Source: Acidobacteriota bacterium (lineage in GTDB: Bacteria; Acidobacteriota; Vicinamibacteria; Vicinamibacterales; UBA2999). From it: a DNA stretch of 64,000 bases. The position numbers and the translations under genes are program-made. Location: NCBI GenBank assembly GCA_947482665.1, contig CANKJK010000003.1:1-64000 (forward strand), read 5' to 3'. This document shows, piece after piece, positions 16,162 to 24,203 of this stretch. Position 1 is the stretch's first letter. Every line of letters starts with the position of its first letter. The notes beneath the pieces are model-generated. The model was not told where the DNA came from. It was given only the letters and a program-made list of their open reading frames with translations, and searched no databases.

Positions 16162-17130
16162 ATGCCGTTCACGAAGACCAGCGTTGCCGCCATTGCCGTC
16201 GGGTTCCTCGCCATCGGCGTGGGCGCTACGTGGATGCTGACGCGGCCCGCGCCTGTCGCCCCCGCCGATACCAACCTCGCCTCGGCTGTCGCAGGCGACA
16301 CGCCCGGGCAAGCGAATCCTCCTTCATCCGCTGCGGCTGAGCCGGAAGCAGTCGCCTCGACCGCCTCAGCACGGTCCGCCGAGGAGGCCTCGCGTGCCTC
16401 CGCGGCACCACCGACACGCTCAATCCGTCCGGCCGACAAGACGGTTGCCCATTCGGCGTCGGCCACGTCGGCCACGCCGGCCCCGGAGTCGCGGCCAACG
16501 GCGAGCAACCGCCCGGCCCCGGAACCATCGGGAACGGCAGCAGATGCCCGCCCGGCCCAGGCGTCACCCGCTCCGGCGGCACCAGCCAGGGCGCCGGAAC
16601 CGATGTTCGAGGAACTGCTCGTTTCGGCTGACTCGGTCATCGGACTCCGTATCGACACGGCCGTCTCCTCCGAGACAGCGCGCGTCGAGGACAAGGTGGT
16701 CGCAACCGTGACGCGCGATGTCCGCGTTGGCGATCGCGTGGCCATTCCCGCAGGCGCCAAGGCGTACGGCGAGGTCACACTCGTCGAGCTGGGCGGCAAG
16801 GTGAAGGAGCGCGCCAGGCTCGGCGTGCGGTTCACGAGCATCGCGCTGGGATCGGGGAGGCGGACAGCGATCGAGACCGACGTCCTGCTCCGCGAGGGTG
16901 AGTCGGCAGCCAAGGAAAGCGCGGCCAAGATCGGCGGCGGCGCGCTGGGCGGCGCCATCATCGGCGGCATCCTCGGTGGCAAGAAGGGCGCGGCTATCGG
17001 CAGCACCATCGGCGGCGGCGCAGGCACTACGGCGGTGATGACTGGCGGACGCAATGCGGCCACGCTCGAGAGCGGCGCTGCGGTCACCGTGCGGTTGACG
17101 AAGCCGGCCGCCGTCGCCGTCGAGCGCTAG
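16162..17130 (+). CDS. Membrane-anchored protein with Pro/Ala linker and glycine-zipper tail
   Basis: A 322-residue protein with AGGAG 6 nt before ATG 16162. Residues ~8-28 form an anchor helix (SVAAIAVGFLAIGVGATWML). A Pro/Ala/Ser-rich linker extends to about residue 145. A beta-rich domain follows (VIGLRIDTAVSSETARVEDK, then VAIPAGAKAYGEVTLVELGG), and a glycine zipper comes near residue 250 (GGGALGGAIIGGILGGKKGA). The beta domain resembles the TrbI/VirB10-like fold of inner-to-outer membrane spanning proteins, but no secretion genes are nearby. The glycine zipper suggests self-association in a membrane. Function unknown. Confidence 0.75.
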   Translation: MPFTKTSVAAIAVGFLAIGVGATWMLTRPAPVAPADTNLASAVAGDTPGQANPPSSAAAEPEAVASTASARSAEEASRASAAPPTRSIRPADKTVAHSASATSATPAPESRPTASNRPAPEPSGTAADARPAQASPAPAAPARAPEPMFEELLVSADSVIGLRIDTAVSSETARVEDKVVATVTRDVRVGDRVAIPAGAKAYGEVTLVELGGKVKERARLGVRFTSIALGSGRRTAIETDVLLREGESAAKESAAKIGGGALGGAIIGGILGGKKGAAIGSTIGGGAGTTAVMTGGRNAATLESGAAVTVRLTKPAAVAVER

Positions 17131-17150
17131 CAGTCGAGCGAGGGTGGCTC

Positions 17151-17609
17151 TTACGGCGCCGCGGGAGAGCTGACCCGCCAGCGCTCGGTCCACCCCGCCT
17201 CATCGCCCTCAAGTGCCACAGCGCCGTGCAGGGGGAAGGTCGCGCCTGCGCCATCGCGCGGCTGGCCCAGCAGGAGTCCGAGCAGGGCGGGCAGGTGCGG
17301 CATGTGGCCGACGACGACGATGGTTCGTGGGTCACCCGCCAGCATGTCCCGCATCCATTCGGGTGGGTCGCCCGGCAGGAGCCCACGGACGGCCGTCATG
17401 GGGGCGAAGGGGTTCGAGGCGCGCCAGCACGCCTCGGCCGTCTGCCGCGCACGCAGCTTCCCGCTGTGCCAGACGACATCGGGTTTCAGTCCTCGAGCCG
17501 CCACATCCAGCGCCACCAGTTCAGCCTGCGCCCGGCCCCGGGCCGAGAGCGGCCGGCGGGGGTCGACGTCCGGGGGTTCGGCCTCAGCGTGGTGCACCAG
17601 CAGGAGCAT
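17151..17609 (-). CDS. sixA: SixA-like phosphohistidine phosphatase
   Basis: A 152-residue histidine phosphatase (phosphoglycerate-mutase superfamily). The second catalytic histidine is in TIVVVGHMPHLPALLGLLLG, and the length matches SixA. The N-terminal catalytic motif, normally L-V-R-H-G, reads LLLVHHAEAEP. The nucleophilic histidine is retained, but the preceding arginine is histidine and the glycine is alanine. SixA removes phosphate from HPt histidines and from the nitrogen-PTS protein NPr. The ATG lies between the -35 and -10 of the metK promoter on the opposite strand. Confidence 0.8.
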   Translation of the reverse strand: MLLLVHHAEAEPPDVDPRRPLSARGRAQAELVALDVAARGLKPDVVWHSGKLRARQTAEACWRASNPFAPMTAVRGLLPGDPPEWMRDMLAGDPRTIVVVGHMPHLPALLGLLLGQPRDGAGATFPLHGAVALEGDEAGWTERWRVSSPAAP

Positions 17610-17621
17610 CCCTGTTATACT
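17593..17621 (+). promoter_or_regulatory. Predicted metK promoter
   Basis: TATACT (17616-17621) is a near-consensus -10, with a weak -35 (TGCACC, 17593-17598) 17 nt upstream. Transcription would start near 17628 and give a ~130-nt leader containing the SAM-II-like element. It overlaps the start of the divergent sixA gene. Confidence 0.55.
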
Positions 17622-17635
17622 GGCACGTTCGAGCG

Positions 17636-17709
17636 CGCGGCGATTTCACCGACTTGATGGGCCGCGATCCGGGTGTGTTCCCGGGCGCTCTTCACTATCT
17701 AAGTCGCGC
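17636..17709 (+). promoter_or_regulatory. SAM-II-like riboswitch aptamer in the metK leader
   Basis: A perfect 6-bp stem, CGCGGC (17636-17641) with GCCGCG (17661-17666), closes a loop reading GATTTCACCGACTTGATGG. This closely resembles the SAM-II (SAM_alpha) loop as I recall it (GAUUUAACCGUAUUGCA inside a GC-rich stem). Loop bases GACTT (17651-17655) can pair with AAGTC (17701-17705), and GAT (17656-17658) with ATC (17697-17699), forming the H-type pseudoknot that defines this class. An optional hairpin (17669-17684) sits between. CTAAG (17699-17703) lies where SAM-II has its GCUAAA strand. The terminator at 17716 provides an expression platform. The gene controlled makes S-adenosylmethionine, so feedback repression is expected. 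Confidence 0.72.
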
Positions 17710-17715
17710 ACAGGG

Positions 17716-17739
17716 CCCGCGACTCTCGCGGGTTTTTTT
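17716..17739 (+). terminator. Rho-independent terminator (attenuator) in the metK leader
   Basis: CCCGCGA-CTC-TCGCGGG (17716-17732) followed by seven T residues, ending 18 nt before the metK ATG. Inside a leader, such a terminator must be conditional. AGTCGCG (17702-17708) is perfectly complementary to CGCGACT (17718-17724), so it can act as antiterminator. The same AAGTC bases are needed by the pseudoknot of the upstream aptamer, so the two folds exclude each other. Confidence 0.85.
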
Positions 17740-17757
17740 GTGGGCCGAAGGAGCTGC

Positions 17758-18867
17758 ATGTCACGTTTCACGTTCACGTCTGAATCCGTGTCCGAGGGAC
17801 ACCCCGATAAGGTCTGCGACTACATCTCGGACTCCGTCCTCGACGCCTGCCTCACCGAGGATCCGACGAGCCGCGTGGCCTGCGAAACACTTTGCAAGAG
17901 CGACACTGTGGTCATCGCCGGCGAGATCACGACGAACGCCAAGCTGGACTTCGACAAAATCGTCCGCCAGGCGGTCAAGGAGATCGGCTACACGGACACG
18001 ACCGAGCCGTTCTGTGACACGACGCTGAAACTCATCTCCATCATCACGCAGCAGTCCTCGCAGATCTCCCAGGGCGTGACGGCCACGACGAGCCAGAGCG
18101 GCGACCAGGGCGCCGGCGACCAGGGCATCATGTTCGGCTACGCCTCGGCGGAATCGGACGAGCTCATGCCGCTGCCGATTCTGCTCGCGCACCGCCTGAC
18201 GAAGGGTCTCGCCGACGACCGCAAGAGCGGCAAGGTCAACTTCCTCCGCCCGGACAGCAAGTCACAGGTCTCGGTGGTCTACGAGAACAACCAGCCGCAG
18301 TTTGTGTCGGCCGTGGTGATCTCGACGCAGCACACGCCGGACGCCAACCAGAAGGGCATCACCGACTACGTGCGCGAGGACCTCGGCCCGCGGATGCTCG
18401 GCAAGTGGTGGAGCAAGGACGCCGCGCTCTTCGTGAATCCGACCGGCGACTTCAGCCACGGCGGCCCCTCGGCCGACGCGGGCGTGACCGGCCGCAAGAT
18501 CATCGTCGACAGCTACGGCGGCTGGGGCCGCCACGGCGGCGGCGCATTCAGCGGCAAGGACCCCTCGAAGGTGGACCGCAGCAGCGCCTACTACTGCCGC
18601 TATGTCGCGCGCCAGGTCGTGAAGAAGGGCTTCGCGCGAATGGCCGAAATCCAGGTGGGCTACGCCATCGGCATGGCCAAGCCTGTCTCCGTCAAGGTCG
18701 ACACGTTCGGCACGGGCGACGAGCGCGCCGCGGAGGAGTTCGTGATGAACAACTTCGACTTCCGGCCGCGCGCCATCATCGACCAGCTCAACCTGCTCCG
18801 CCCGATCTACCGGTCGACGACCAACTACGGGCACTTCGGCCGTCCCGGCCTGCCCTGGGAAGCCTAA
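17758..18867 (+). CDS. metK: S-adenosylmethionine synthase (methionine adenosyltransferase)
   Basis: A 369-residue MetK that makes SAM from methionine and ATP in the cytoplasm. It carries the N-terminal SESVSEGHPDKVCDYISDSV with the ATP-contact histidine, the central GDQGAGDQGIMFGYA hexapeptide region, the glycine-rich GGWGRHGGGAFSGKDPSKVD P-loop-like segment, and the closing YGHFGRPGLPWE. GAAGGAG precedes the ATG. It is monocistronic, with a SAM-II-like leader upstream and a strong terminator 31 nt after the stop. Confidence 0.98.
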   Translation: MSRFTFTSESVSEGHPDKVCDYISDSVLDACLTEDPTSRVACETLCKSDTVVIAGEITTNAKLDFDKIVRQAVKEIGYTDTTEPFCDTTLKLISIITQQSSQISQGVTATTSQSGDQGAGDQGIMFGYASAESDELMPLPILLAHRLTKGLADDRKSGKVNFLRPDSKSQVSVVYENNQPQFVSAVVISTQHTPDANQKGITDYVREDLGPRMLGKWWSKDAALFVNPTGDFSHGGPSADAGVTGRKIIVDSYGGWGRHGGGAFSGKDPSKVDRSSAYYCRYVARQVVKKGFARMAEIQVGYAIGMAKPVSVKVDTFGTGDERAAEEFVMNNFDFRPRAIIDQLNLLRPIYRSTTNYGHFGRPGLPWEA

Positions 18868-18897
18868 ACCCGCGCGGCACCACGCCGGAACGTTCGA

Positions 18898-18934
18898 AGG
18901 GCGCCACGATGCTCACGCATCGGGCGCCCTTTTT
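18898..18934 (+). terminator. Rho-independent terminator after metK
   Basis: A long hairpin: AGGGCGCC (18898-18905) with GGCGCCCT (18923-18930), continued by CGATGC/GCATCG around a TCAC loop, followed by a T-run. It ends the metK transcript. Confidence 0.9.
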
Positions 18935-18939
18935 CTATG

Positions 18940-18973
18940 CTGAGTGCAACCGGCCACGGCCGGCTGCACTCAG
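18940..18973. repeat. Near-perfect 34-nt inverted repeat at lipoprotein gene 3' end
   Basis: CTGAGTGCA-A-CCGGCC (18940-18955) pairs with GGCCGG-C-TGCACTCAG (18958-18973): 15 of 16 positions. It covers the stop codon of the minus-strand lipoprotein gene. It would fold in transcripts of either strand, but there is no T-run on the minus side, so its use as an intrinsic terminator is uncertain. It may protect the 3' end or block read-through from metK. Confidence 0.6.
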
Positions 18974-19464
18974 AAGAATTCGTACCACTTGGCCTGCCGC
19001 TGGTTGACAGCCTTCTGCACGACTTCCATCTGCTGGAGGATCGCGGACGAATCCGTGACGCCCGCCGACGTGAGAAGCTGCTTCACTTCCTCGCGCAGGG
19101 CCTTTCCCTGGGACTTGCTGATTTCGCGACCCGCGACGGTCTGCCACAGCGCGGTCCCCAGTTTGACGGCGTCGGGCATGGTCAGCTTGCCACCGGTGGT
19201 CACGGCCGCCGCCACCTTCGTGGCCAGATCTTTTGAGGGAGCCTCGCCTGGCTTCTCGGGGCAGAGCTTGCTCAGGTCGTCAATGAAATCGTCGACGCCC
19301 CCCTTGTCCTTCCTCTGCGCCGACATCAGGTCCTTGCCGATGTCGCTCATATCGCCCACGCGGTCCGGGACCGAGGCATCCTGCAGCGGACCGTCCGCCT
19401 GCTTACAGCCGGCAGCCGTCAACGCCACCGCCACCAGCGCCGCCATCGCGAACTTCTTCACCAT
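18970..19464 (-). CDS. Small secreted lipoprotein of unknown function
   Basis: A 164-residue protein. The signal peptide KKFAMAALVAVALTAAGC ends in a plausible lipobox cysteine at about residue 20. The mature part is helical and charged, with SKLCPEKPGEAPSKDLATKV and a C-terminal helix reading QQMEVVQKAVNQRQAKWYEF. A GGAAGGA ribosome-binding site lies 8 nt before ATG 19464. I do not recognise the family. The promoter region holds a 17-bp palindrome. The gene is divergent from the his leader. Confidence 0.75.
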   Translation of the reverse strand: MVKKFAMAALVAVALTAAGCKQADGPLQDASVPDRVGDMSDIGKDLMSAQRKDKGGVDDFIDDLSKLCPEKPGEAPSKDLATKVAAAVTTGGKLTMPDAVKLGTALWQTVAGREISKSQGKALREEVKQLLTSAGVTDSSAILQQMEVVQKAVNQRQAKWYEFF

Positions 19465-19483
19465 GTGTCGTCCTTCCATCTGA

Positions 19484-19500
19484 CTGGGGGTCACCCCCAG
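19484..19500. promoter_or_regulatory. 17-bp palindrome upstream of the lipoprotein gene
   Basis: CTGGGGGT-C-ACCCCCAG has perfect 8-nt arms around one central base. It lies 20 nt before the lipoprotein ATG, between a possible -10 (GATAAC on the minus strand near 19517) and the ribosome-binding site. It could be a repressor operator or a translation-blocking hairpin. Confidence 0.4.
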
Positions 19501-19737
19501 AAGATTTGAAGTTATCACACGCGAATCCCAGGGATTAACTGACGGCACGTGAGCGGCACTCCCGGCGGCTCCCGCCGGATCGGCGGCCCATTCCGAGCGC
19601 GGTCGCCATGCCACCGCTGACGTTCTGACCAGGGAACACCGGCCGGGAGTAAACGGGAGTCCTGCCGCCCCTGGTCCGTGGGCGAGTGACCCGTAGCTTG
19701 CGCCCTGGCGCGCCCCTGAAGTACCCTCAGGACACTC

Positions 19738-19812
19738 ATGGTTTCGACGCTCCACCACGCGCACCTCCACCACCACGGCCACCATGCCGTCCGGCAGGGC
19801 TGCGCGCGCTGA
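19738..19812 (+). CDS. hisL: His operon leader peptide
   Basis: A 24-residue reading frame (ATG 19738 to TGA 19810-19812) with eight histidines among residues 6-16: STLHHAHLHHHGHHAV. AGGA lies 5 nt before the ATG. It sits immediately upstream of a mutually exclusive antiterminator/terminator pair and the hisIGDCBHFA genes. Clustered histidine codons in a short translated leader are the hallmark of ribosome-mediated his attenuation: scarce charged tRNA-His stalls the ribosome and allows read-through. Confidence 0.88.
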   Translation: MVSTLHHAHLHHHGHHAVRQGCAR

Positions 19813-19878
19813 GCGTCTTTTCACCACCAGACACCAGAGCCTCGAAGCTGCCCCGCCGGACCTCAGGCGGGGTTTTTT
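19791..19878 (+). promoter_or_regulatory. His attenuator: antiterminator and intrinsic terminator
   Basis: The terminator is CCCCGCC (19851-19857) with GGCGGGG (19866-19872), an 8-nt loop and six T residues (19873-19878). The competing antiterminator pairs 19791-19803 with 19847-19859 (11 of 13 positions), using the same CCCCGCC arm. The 5' antiterminator arm lies within the last codons of the leader peptide. A ribosome that finishes the peptide would cover it and let the terminator form. A ribosome stalled on the early His codons would leave it free. Confidence 0.83.
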
Positions 19879-19956
19879 GTTGTACGGGCCGGGGCGGCCC
19901 GGCCCCCGTCTGGCGGTGGAGCACCAGAGCATACGGAGAGAGCGAGAGACACGCAC

Positions 19957-20289
19957 ATGGCAATGGACTTCACGAAACTCGACGGCCTGATTCCCGCCGT
20001 CGTCCAGGACTACTTGAGCAACGAAGTGCTGATGGTGGGCTTCATGAACGCCGAAGCCTGGGACATCACGCAGAAGACGGGCTACGTCACCTTCTACAGC
20101 CGCACGCGCAACACGCTGTGGACGAAGGGCGAGACGTCGGGCAATCGGCTGGCGGTGAAGGAAGTCTTCATTGACTGTGACGAGGACACCGTGCTCGTGA
20201 AGGCGGAGCGGCAGGGCGACGGCAACGTCTGCCACACCGGGGAGCGCACCTGTTTCTTCGTGAAGGCGGAAGGAGTGACCGTTCGATGA
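19957..20289 (+). CDS. hisI: Phosphoribosyl-AMP cyclohydrolase
   Basis: A 110-residue monofunctional HisI. It opens the purine ring of phosphoribosyl-AMP, the third step of histidine synthesis. The metal-site motif [13 protein letters not shown] and the cysteine pair in [15 protein letters not shown] bind Mg and Zn. It has no HisE (phosphoribosyl-ATP pyrophosphatase) domain, unlike the fused enterobacterial protein. A GGAGAGAG region precedes the ATG. It is the first structural gene after the attenuator and overlaps hisG by 4 nt. Confidence 0.96.
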   Translation: MAMDFTKLDGLIPAVVQDYLSNEVLMVGFMNAEAWDITQKTGYVTFYSRTRNTLWTKGETSGNRLAVKEVFIDCDEDTVLVKAERQGDGNVCHTGERTCFFVKAEGVTVR

Positions 20290-21173
20290 CCCTCAAGCTC
20301 GGCATCCCCAAGGGATCGCTCCAGGACGCCACCGTGCAGCTGTTCGCGCGGGCGGGGTTCAACATCCAGGTGAGCTCGCGCTCCTACTTTCCCACCATCG
20401 ACGACCCGGAGATCGAGTGCATGCTCATCCGGGCGCAGGAGATGGCGCGCTACGTGTCGGACGGCGTGCTTGATGCCGGCCTGACCGGACTCGACTGGAT
20501 CGCGGAGCACGAAGCGGGCGACGGTACGACTGGCGTCATCGAGCCGATCGCGGATCTGGTCTACGCCAAGCAGAGCTTCGGCAAGGTGCGCTGGGTCCTG
20601 GCCGTGCCCGAGGACTCGCCCTACCAGACCGCAAAAGACCTCGAGGGCAAGACCATCGCAACGGAACTGGTGCGGGCCACCAGGGCGTACTTTGCGAAGC
20701 AGGGCGTCAACGTGAAGACGGAGTTCTCCTGGGGCGCCACGGAAGTGAAGCCGCCGCGCCTGGCCGACGCGATCGTGGAAGTCACCGAAACGGGCTCGTC
20801 GCTCCGCGCGAACCGGCTGCGCATCATCGACACCCTGATGGAGTCCAACACCCAGCTCATCGCCAACAAGACGGCGCTGGCGGACGGCTGGAAGAAGTCG
20901 AAGCTCCAGAACATCGCGCTGCTCCTGAACGCGGCAATCGCCGCGCAGGGGCGTGTCGGACTGATGCTGAACGTCGAGAAGGCGAAGCTCACGAGCATCC
21001 TGTCGCTGCTCCCCGCGCTGCAGCGGCCGACCATCTCGTCGCTCAGCGACGAGGCGTGGGTGGCCGTCAACACGATCATCGAAGAGAAGACGGTGCGCGA
21101 CCTCGTGCCGAAATTGAAGGCGGCTGGCGCGCAGGGCATCGTCGAGTACCCGCTCAACAAGATCGTCCTCTAG
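20286..21173 (+). CDS. hisG: ATP phosphoribosyltransferase, long (HisG-L) form
   Basis: A 295-residue enzyme for the first committed step: ATP plus PRPP to phosphoribosyl-ATP. The catalytic half starts [22 protein letters not shown] and contains [12 protein letters not shown] and the PRPP-loop-like [17 protein letters not shown]. The C-terminal ~80 residues ([20 protein letters not shown] and onward) are the ACT-like regulatory domain that binds histidine. So it is the self-sufficient long form needing no HisZ. The ATG overlaps hisI by 4 nt. Confidence 0.97.
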   Translation: MTLKLGIPKGSLQDATVQLFARAGFNIQVSSRSYFPTIDDPEIECMLIRAQEMARYVSDGVLDAGLTGLDWIAEHEAGDGTTGVIEPIADLVYAKQSFGKVRWVLAVPEDSPYQTAKDLEGKTIATELVRATRAYFAKQGVNVKTEFSWGATEVKPPRLADAIVEVTETGSSLRANRLRIIDTLMESNTQLIANKTALADGWKKSKLQNIALLLNAAIAAQGRVGLMLNVEKAKLTSILSLLPALQRPTISSLSDEAWVAVNTIIEEKTVRDLVPKLKAAGAQGIVEYPLNKIVL

Positions 21174-21175
21174 CC

Positions 21176-22447
21176 ATGATTCGCATCATCGACGCGGAGG
21201 ATCGGGACGGGGTCGCGGCCCTGCTGTCGGCCGCGCGCGTGCGGGACGCGGCCACCGACCGCCGCGTCGCCCGTATCGTGGCCGACGTGCGCAGCGGCGG
21301 CGACGCCGCGCTCCTCCGCTACGCCAGGAAGTTCGACAAGCTGGACGGTGGCCTTGAGGTGCCGCACAGCGACATCCGTGCGCTCGCGGCAACCGTGCCC
21401 GCGGCGGTGCGAGCGGCCATCAAGGACGCCGCGAAGCACATCCGGGCCGTGGCGAAGAAGCAGGTGCCGAAGGGCTGGCGCCTGCAGGTGACGCCGGGTG
21501 TGACCGTCGAGCAACGCGTCACGCCGCTCGACCGCGTCGGGTGTTATGTCCCCGGCGGGCGGTATCCCCTGCCGTCGTCGCTTCTGATGACGGCGATTCC
21601 GGCACGGGCCGCCGGCGTGGCTGAAATCATCGTCGCCTGCCCGCGCACGGATCCCACCGTGATGGCGGCCGCGCTCGAGGCCGGCGCCACGCGCGTCTTC
21701 CGCATCGGCGGCGCGCACGCCGTCGCGGCGATGGCCTACGGCACCGAGTCCGTCCCGCGGGTGGACAAGATCGTGGGTCCGGGCAACCGCTTCGTGGCCT
21801 CCGCCAAATCCCTCATCGCCACCGACTGCGGCATCGACTTCTTCGCCGGACCGACCGAAATCCTGATCGTGGCCGCGCGGGGCTCGGCGGAGTGGATCGC
21901 CGCGGACCTCATCGCCCAGGCCGAGCACGACCCGGATGCCCGAGCGGTCCTCATCACGCCGAACCGCGCGCTCGCGGAGGCCGTCGTGCGCGCGGTCACG
22001 GACCTGGCACCGCAGGATGGCCCGGCTCGCACGGCACTCGCCGCGCACGGGGGCGTCATCGTCACGCAGACGATGGACCAGGCGATGGCCCTCAGCAACA
22101 CGGCCGCGCCCGAGCATCTCGTGCTCGAGCGGGAATCGCTCCTGGCGCAGACCACGTGTGCCGGGTCGATCTTCATCGGCCCGTGGACGGCGCAGGTTGC
22201 CGGCGACTACGCCATCGGCTCCAACCACGTGCTGCCAACGGCGGGGGCCTCGCGCGTGCGCGGCGGCCTCTCGGCCGCGGACTTCGTGCGGCAGGTGACC
22301 GTGCAGCGCCTCACTGAGGCCGGGCTCCGCCGCATCGGTCCGACGGTGACGACACTCGCCCGTGCCGAGGGCCTTGAAGGCCACGCCGCCTCCATTGAGA
22401 TCCGCACGGGCACCGCGAGACCGGGCAAGAAGAAGGCGACGCGATGA
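21176..22447 (+). CDS. hisD: Histidinol dehydrogenase
   Basis: A 423-residue HisD that oxidises L-histidinol to L-histidine in two NAD-dependent steps, the last reactions of the pathway. The family markers are present: VGCYVPGGRYPLPSSLLMTA, KIVGPGNRFVASAK, DFFAGPTEILIVA, the zinc/catalytic block LIAQAEHDPDA, and YAIGSNHVLPTAG. Two nucleotides separate it from hisG, and it ends with a basic tail (RPGKKKATR) overlapping hisC by 4 nt. Confidence 0.97.
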   Translation: MIRIIDAEDRDGVAALLSAARVRDAATDRRVARIVADVRSGGDAALLRYARKFDKLDGGLEVPHSDIRALAATVPAAVRAAIKDAAKHIRAVAKKQVPKGWRLQVTPGVTVEQRVTPLDRVGCYVPGGRYPLPSSLLMTAIPARAAGVAEIIVACPRTDPTVMAAALEAGATRVFRIGGAHAVAAMAYGTESVPRVDKIVGPGNRFVASAKSLIATDCGIDFFAGPTEILIVAARGSAEWIAADLIAQAEHDPDARAVLITPNRALAEAVVRAVTDLAPQDGPARTALAAHGGVIVTQTMDQAMALSNTAAPEHLVLERESLLAQTTCAGSIFIGPWTAQVAGDYAIGSNHVLPTAGASRVRGGLSAADFVRQVTVQRLTEAGLRRIGPTVTTLARAEGLEGHAASIEIRTGTARPGKKKATR

Positions 22448-23502
22448 CCGTCCAGGGCATTCCGAGTCCGGGCGACGGCCTCCGCCTGCACCTCAACGAA
22501 AATACCGGCGGGTGCTCCGAGCGCGTGATGGAGGCCATCCGGGCGCTCCGCGGCACGGACATCGCCACGTATCCCGACTACCGGCATGATGTCGCCGCCG
22601 TCGGCCGCCACTTCGGCGTGGACCCGGACTGGCTCGTCCTCACCAACGGGCTGGACGAAGGTATCTTTCTGGCCGCCATCGCGACGTTCGGCCGCGCGCA
22701 CGATGCCTCCCTCGAAGCGATTGTGCCTGTCCCGGCCTTCGACCCGTACCTGACGGCCACGGCCGCGGTAGACGCGGTGACGATCCGTATTCCGCCCGGT
22801 CCCGACTTCGCGTTTCCGGCGGATGCCGTGATCGCGGCCGTGACGCCGAAGACCCGCCTCATCTTTCTCAACACGCCGAACAACCCGACCGGGCAGACCA
22901 TCCCGCGCGAGGTGCTGCGGCGGATCATTGCGGCAGCGCCGCAGGCGACGGTCGTCATCGATGAAGCGTACGTGGAGTTCGACCCGGCTGGGAGCGTCCT
23001 CGACGAACTGCCCCGCCACGCGAACGTGATCATTGGCCGCACGTTCTCCAAGGCTTATGGCCTGGCGGGCATGCGGATCGGCGTCCTCATCGGCCACCCT
23101 GAGCGGCTGGAGGCCATCCGCGCCGTCACGCCCGTCTTCAACATGAACACGGTGGCGATGACGGCCCTGCACGCCGCCCTCGCCGACACGACCTTCCTGC
23201 CCGCCTACGTCGCGGCCGTGGACGACTCGCGTCGCCGCCTCTACGCGGCCTGCGAGCGGCTCGGGATTGCGTACTGGCCGAGCGCGGCGAACTTCGTGCT
23301 GATGCACGTGGGCACGCGCGCCAGTGAGATCGTCGCGCACCTGGCGGGCCGGGGTGTGCACGTGCGCGACCGCTCGAAGGATCCCCACAGCCCCGGCTGC
23401 ATCCGGGTCACCGCCGGCGTCACCGCGCACACAGATCAGGCCGTCGCCGCGCTAGAGGCGGTCGTGGCGGCCGGATTGGTCGAGACGAGGAGCACGCGAT
23501 GA
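22444..23502 (+). CDS. hisC: Histidinol-phosphate aminotransferase
   Basis: A 352-residue fold-type I PLP enzyme that transaminates imidazole acetol phosphate to histidinol phosphate. It carries [18 protein letters not shown] at the N terminus, the [16 protein letters not shown] substrate segment, [10 protein letters not shown], and the PLP-lysine motif [15 protein letters not shown]. The assignment as HisC rather than another class II aminotransferase rests on its place between hisD and hisB with 4-nt overlaps on both sides. Confidence 0.95.
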   Translation: MTVQGIPSPGDGLRLHLNENTGGCSERVMEAIRALRGTDIATYPDYRHDVAAVGRHFGVDPDWLVLTNGLDEGIFLAAIATFGRAHDASLEAIVPVPAFDPYLTATAAVDAVTIRIPPGPDFAFPADAVIAAVTPKTRLIFLNTPNNPTGQTIPREVLRRIIAAAPQATVVIDEAYVEFDPAGSVLDELPRHANVIIGRTFSKAYGLAGMRIGVLIGHPERLEAIRAVTPVFNMNTVAMTALHAALADTTFLPAYVAAVDDSRRRLYAACERLGIAYWPSAANFVLMHVGTRASEIVAHLAGRGVHVRDRSKDPHSPGCIRVTAGVTAHTDQAVAALEAVVAAGLVETRSTR

Positions 23503-24203
23503 GCGCGAAGACCATGAAGCGCAGCACGAAGAATGCGGCGAGGACGAGCACGCGACGGGGCACGACACCGGTACGTGCGCGCGCGCCGAAGACCGTTGTC
23601 CCGAAGGCTGGGTCAGCGCGTGAGGCACGGTTCGACCGGCGGACCACCGAAACGCAGATCGCGGGCCGCTTCGTCGTCGACGGCGACGGCACCTATCAGG
23701 TCTCGACCGGCATCCGGTTCCTGGATCACATGCTCGAACTCTTCACGCGTCATGGCGGCTTCAGCCTGCAGCTGACGGCGACGGGCGACCTCGACGTGGA
23801 CCAGCACCACACGGTCGAGGACATCGGCATCGTCCTCGGGGAGGCCGTGGCCGCGGCGCTGGGCGACAAGAAGGGCATCAACCGCGCGGGCTACTTCGTG
23901 ATGCCGATGGATGAGACGCTCGCGGTCGCGGCCGTGGATCTCTCCGGCCGGCCCCATGCGGTCGTGAAGCTCAAGGTCGCCGTGGAGAAGGTCGGCGACC
24001 TCCAGACGGAGCTCGTGCACGACTTCTTCGACGGCTTTGCCATGGGTGCGCGCGCCAATGTGCACGCGATCGTGCTCTACGGCCGGTCGAGTCACCACCA
24101 TATCGAGGCGGTGTTCAAGGCGTTTGCCAGGGCGCTCCGGGTGGCCTGCGCCAAGGATGCGCGGCTCGCGAAGATGCTGCCCAGTACGAAGGGATTGCTG
24201 TGA
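23499..24203 (+). CDS. hisB: Imidazoleglycerol-phosphate dehydratase with basic N-terminal tail
   Basis: A 234-residue protein whose residues ~43-234 are a complete IGPD. It has the manganese-binding repeats [40 protein letters not shown] and [15 protein letters not shown]. It dehydrates imidazoleglycerol phosphate. It lacks the histidinol-phosphatase domain of the enterobacterial fusion. The first ~42 residues form an extra Lys/Arg/Thr/Ala-rich tail ([20 protein letters not shown] and onward) not needed for the fold. No internal ATG would remove it, and the start overlaps hisC by 4 nt. Confidence 0.96.
   Translation: MSAKTMKRSTKNAARTSTRRGTTPVRARAPKTVVPKAGSAREARFDRRTTETQIAGRFVVDGDGTYQVSTGIRFLDHMLELFTRHGGFSLQLTATGDLDVDQHHTVEDIGIVLGEAVAAALGDKKGINRAGYFVMPMDETLAVAAVDLSGRPHAVVKLKVAVEKVGDLQTELVHDFFDGFAMGARANVHAIVLYGRSSHHHIEAVFKAFARALRVACAKDARLAKMLPSTKGLL

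Noticed and set aside
18940-18973. Treating the 34-nt inverted repeat as a second metK terminator
   Set aside because: No T-run on either side, and metK already has a strong terminator at 18898-18934; kept as a repeat of unknown role.
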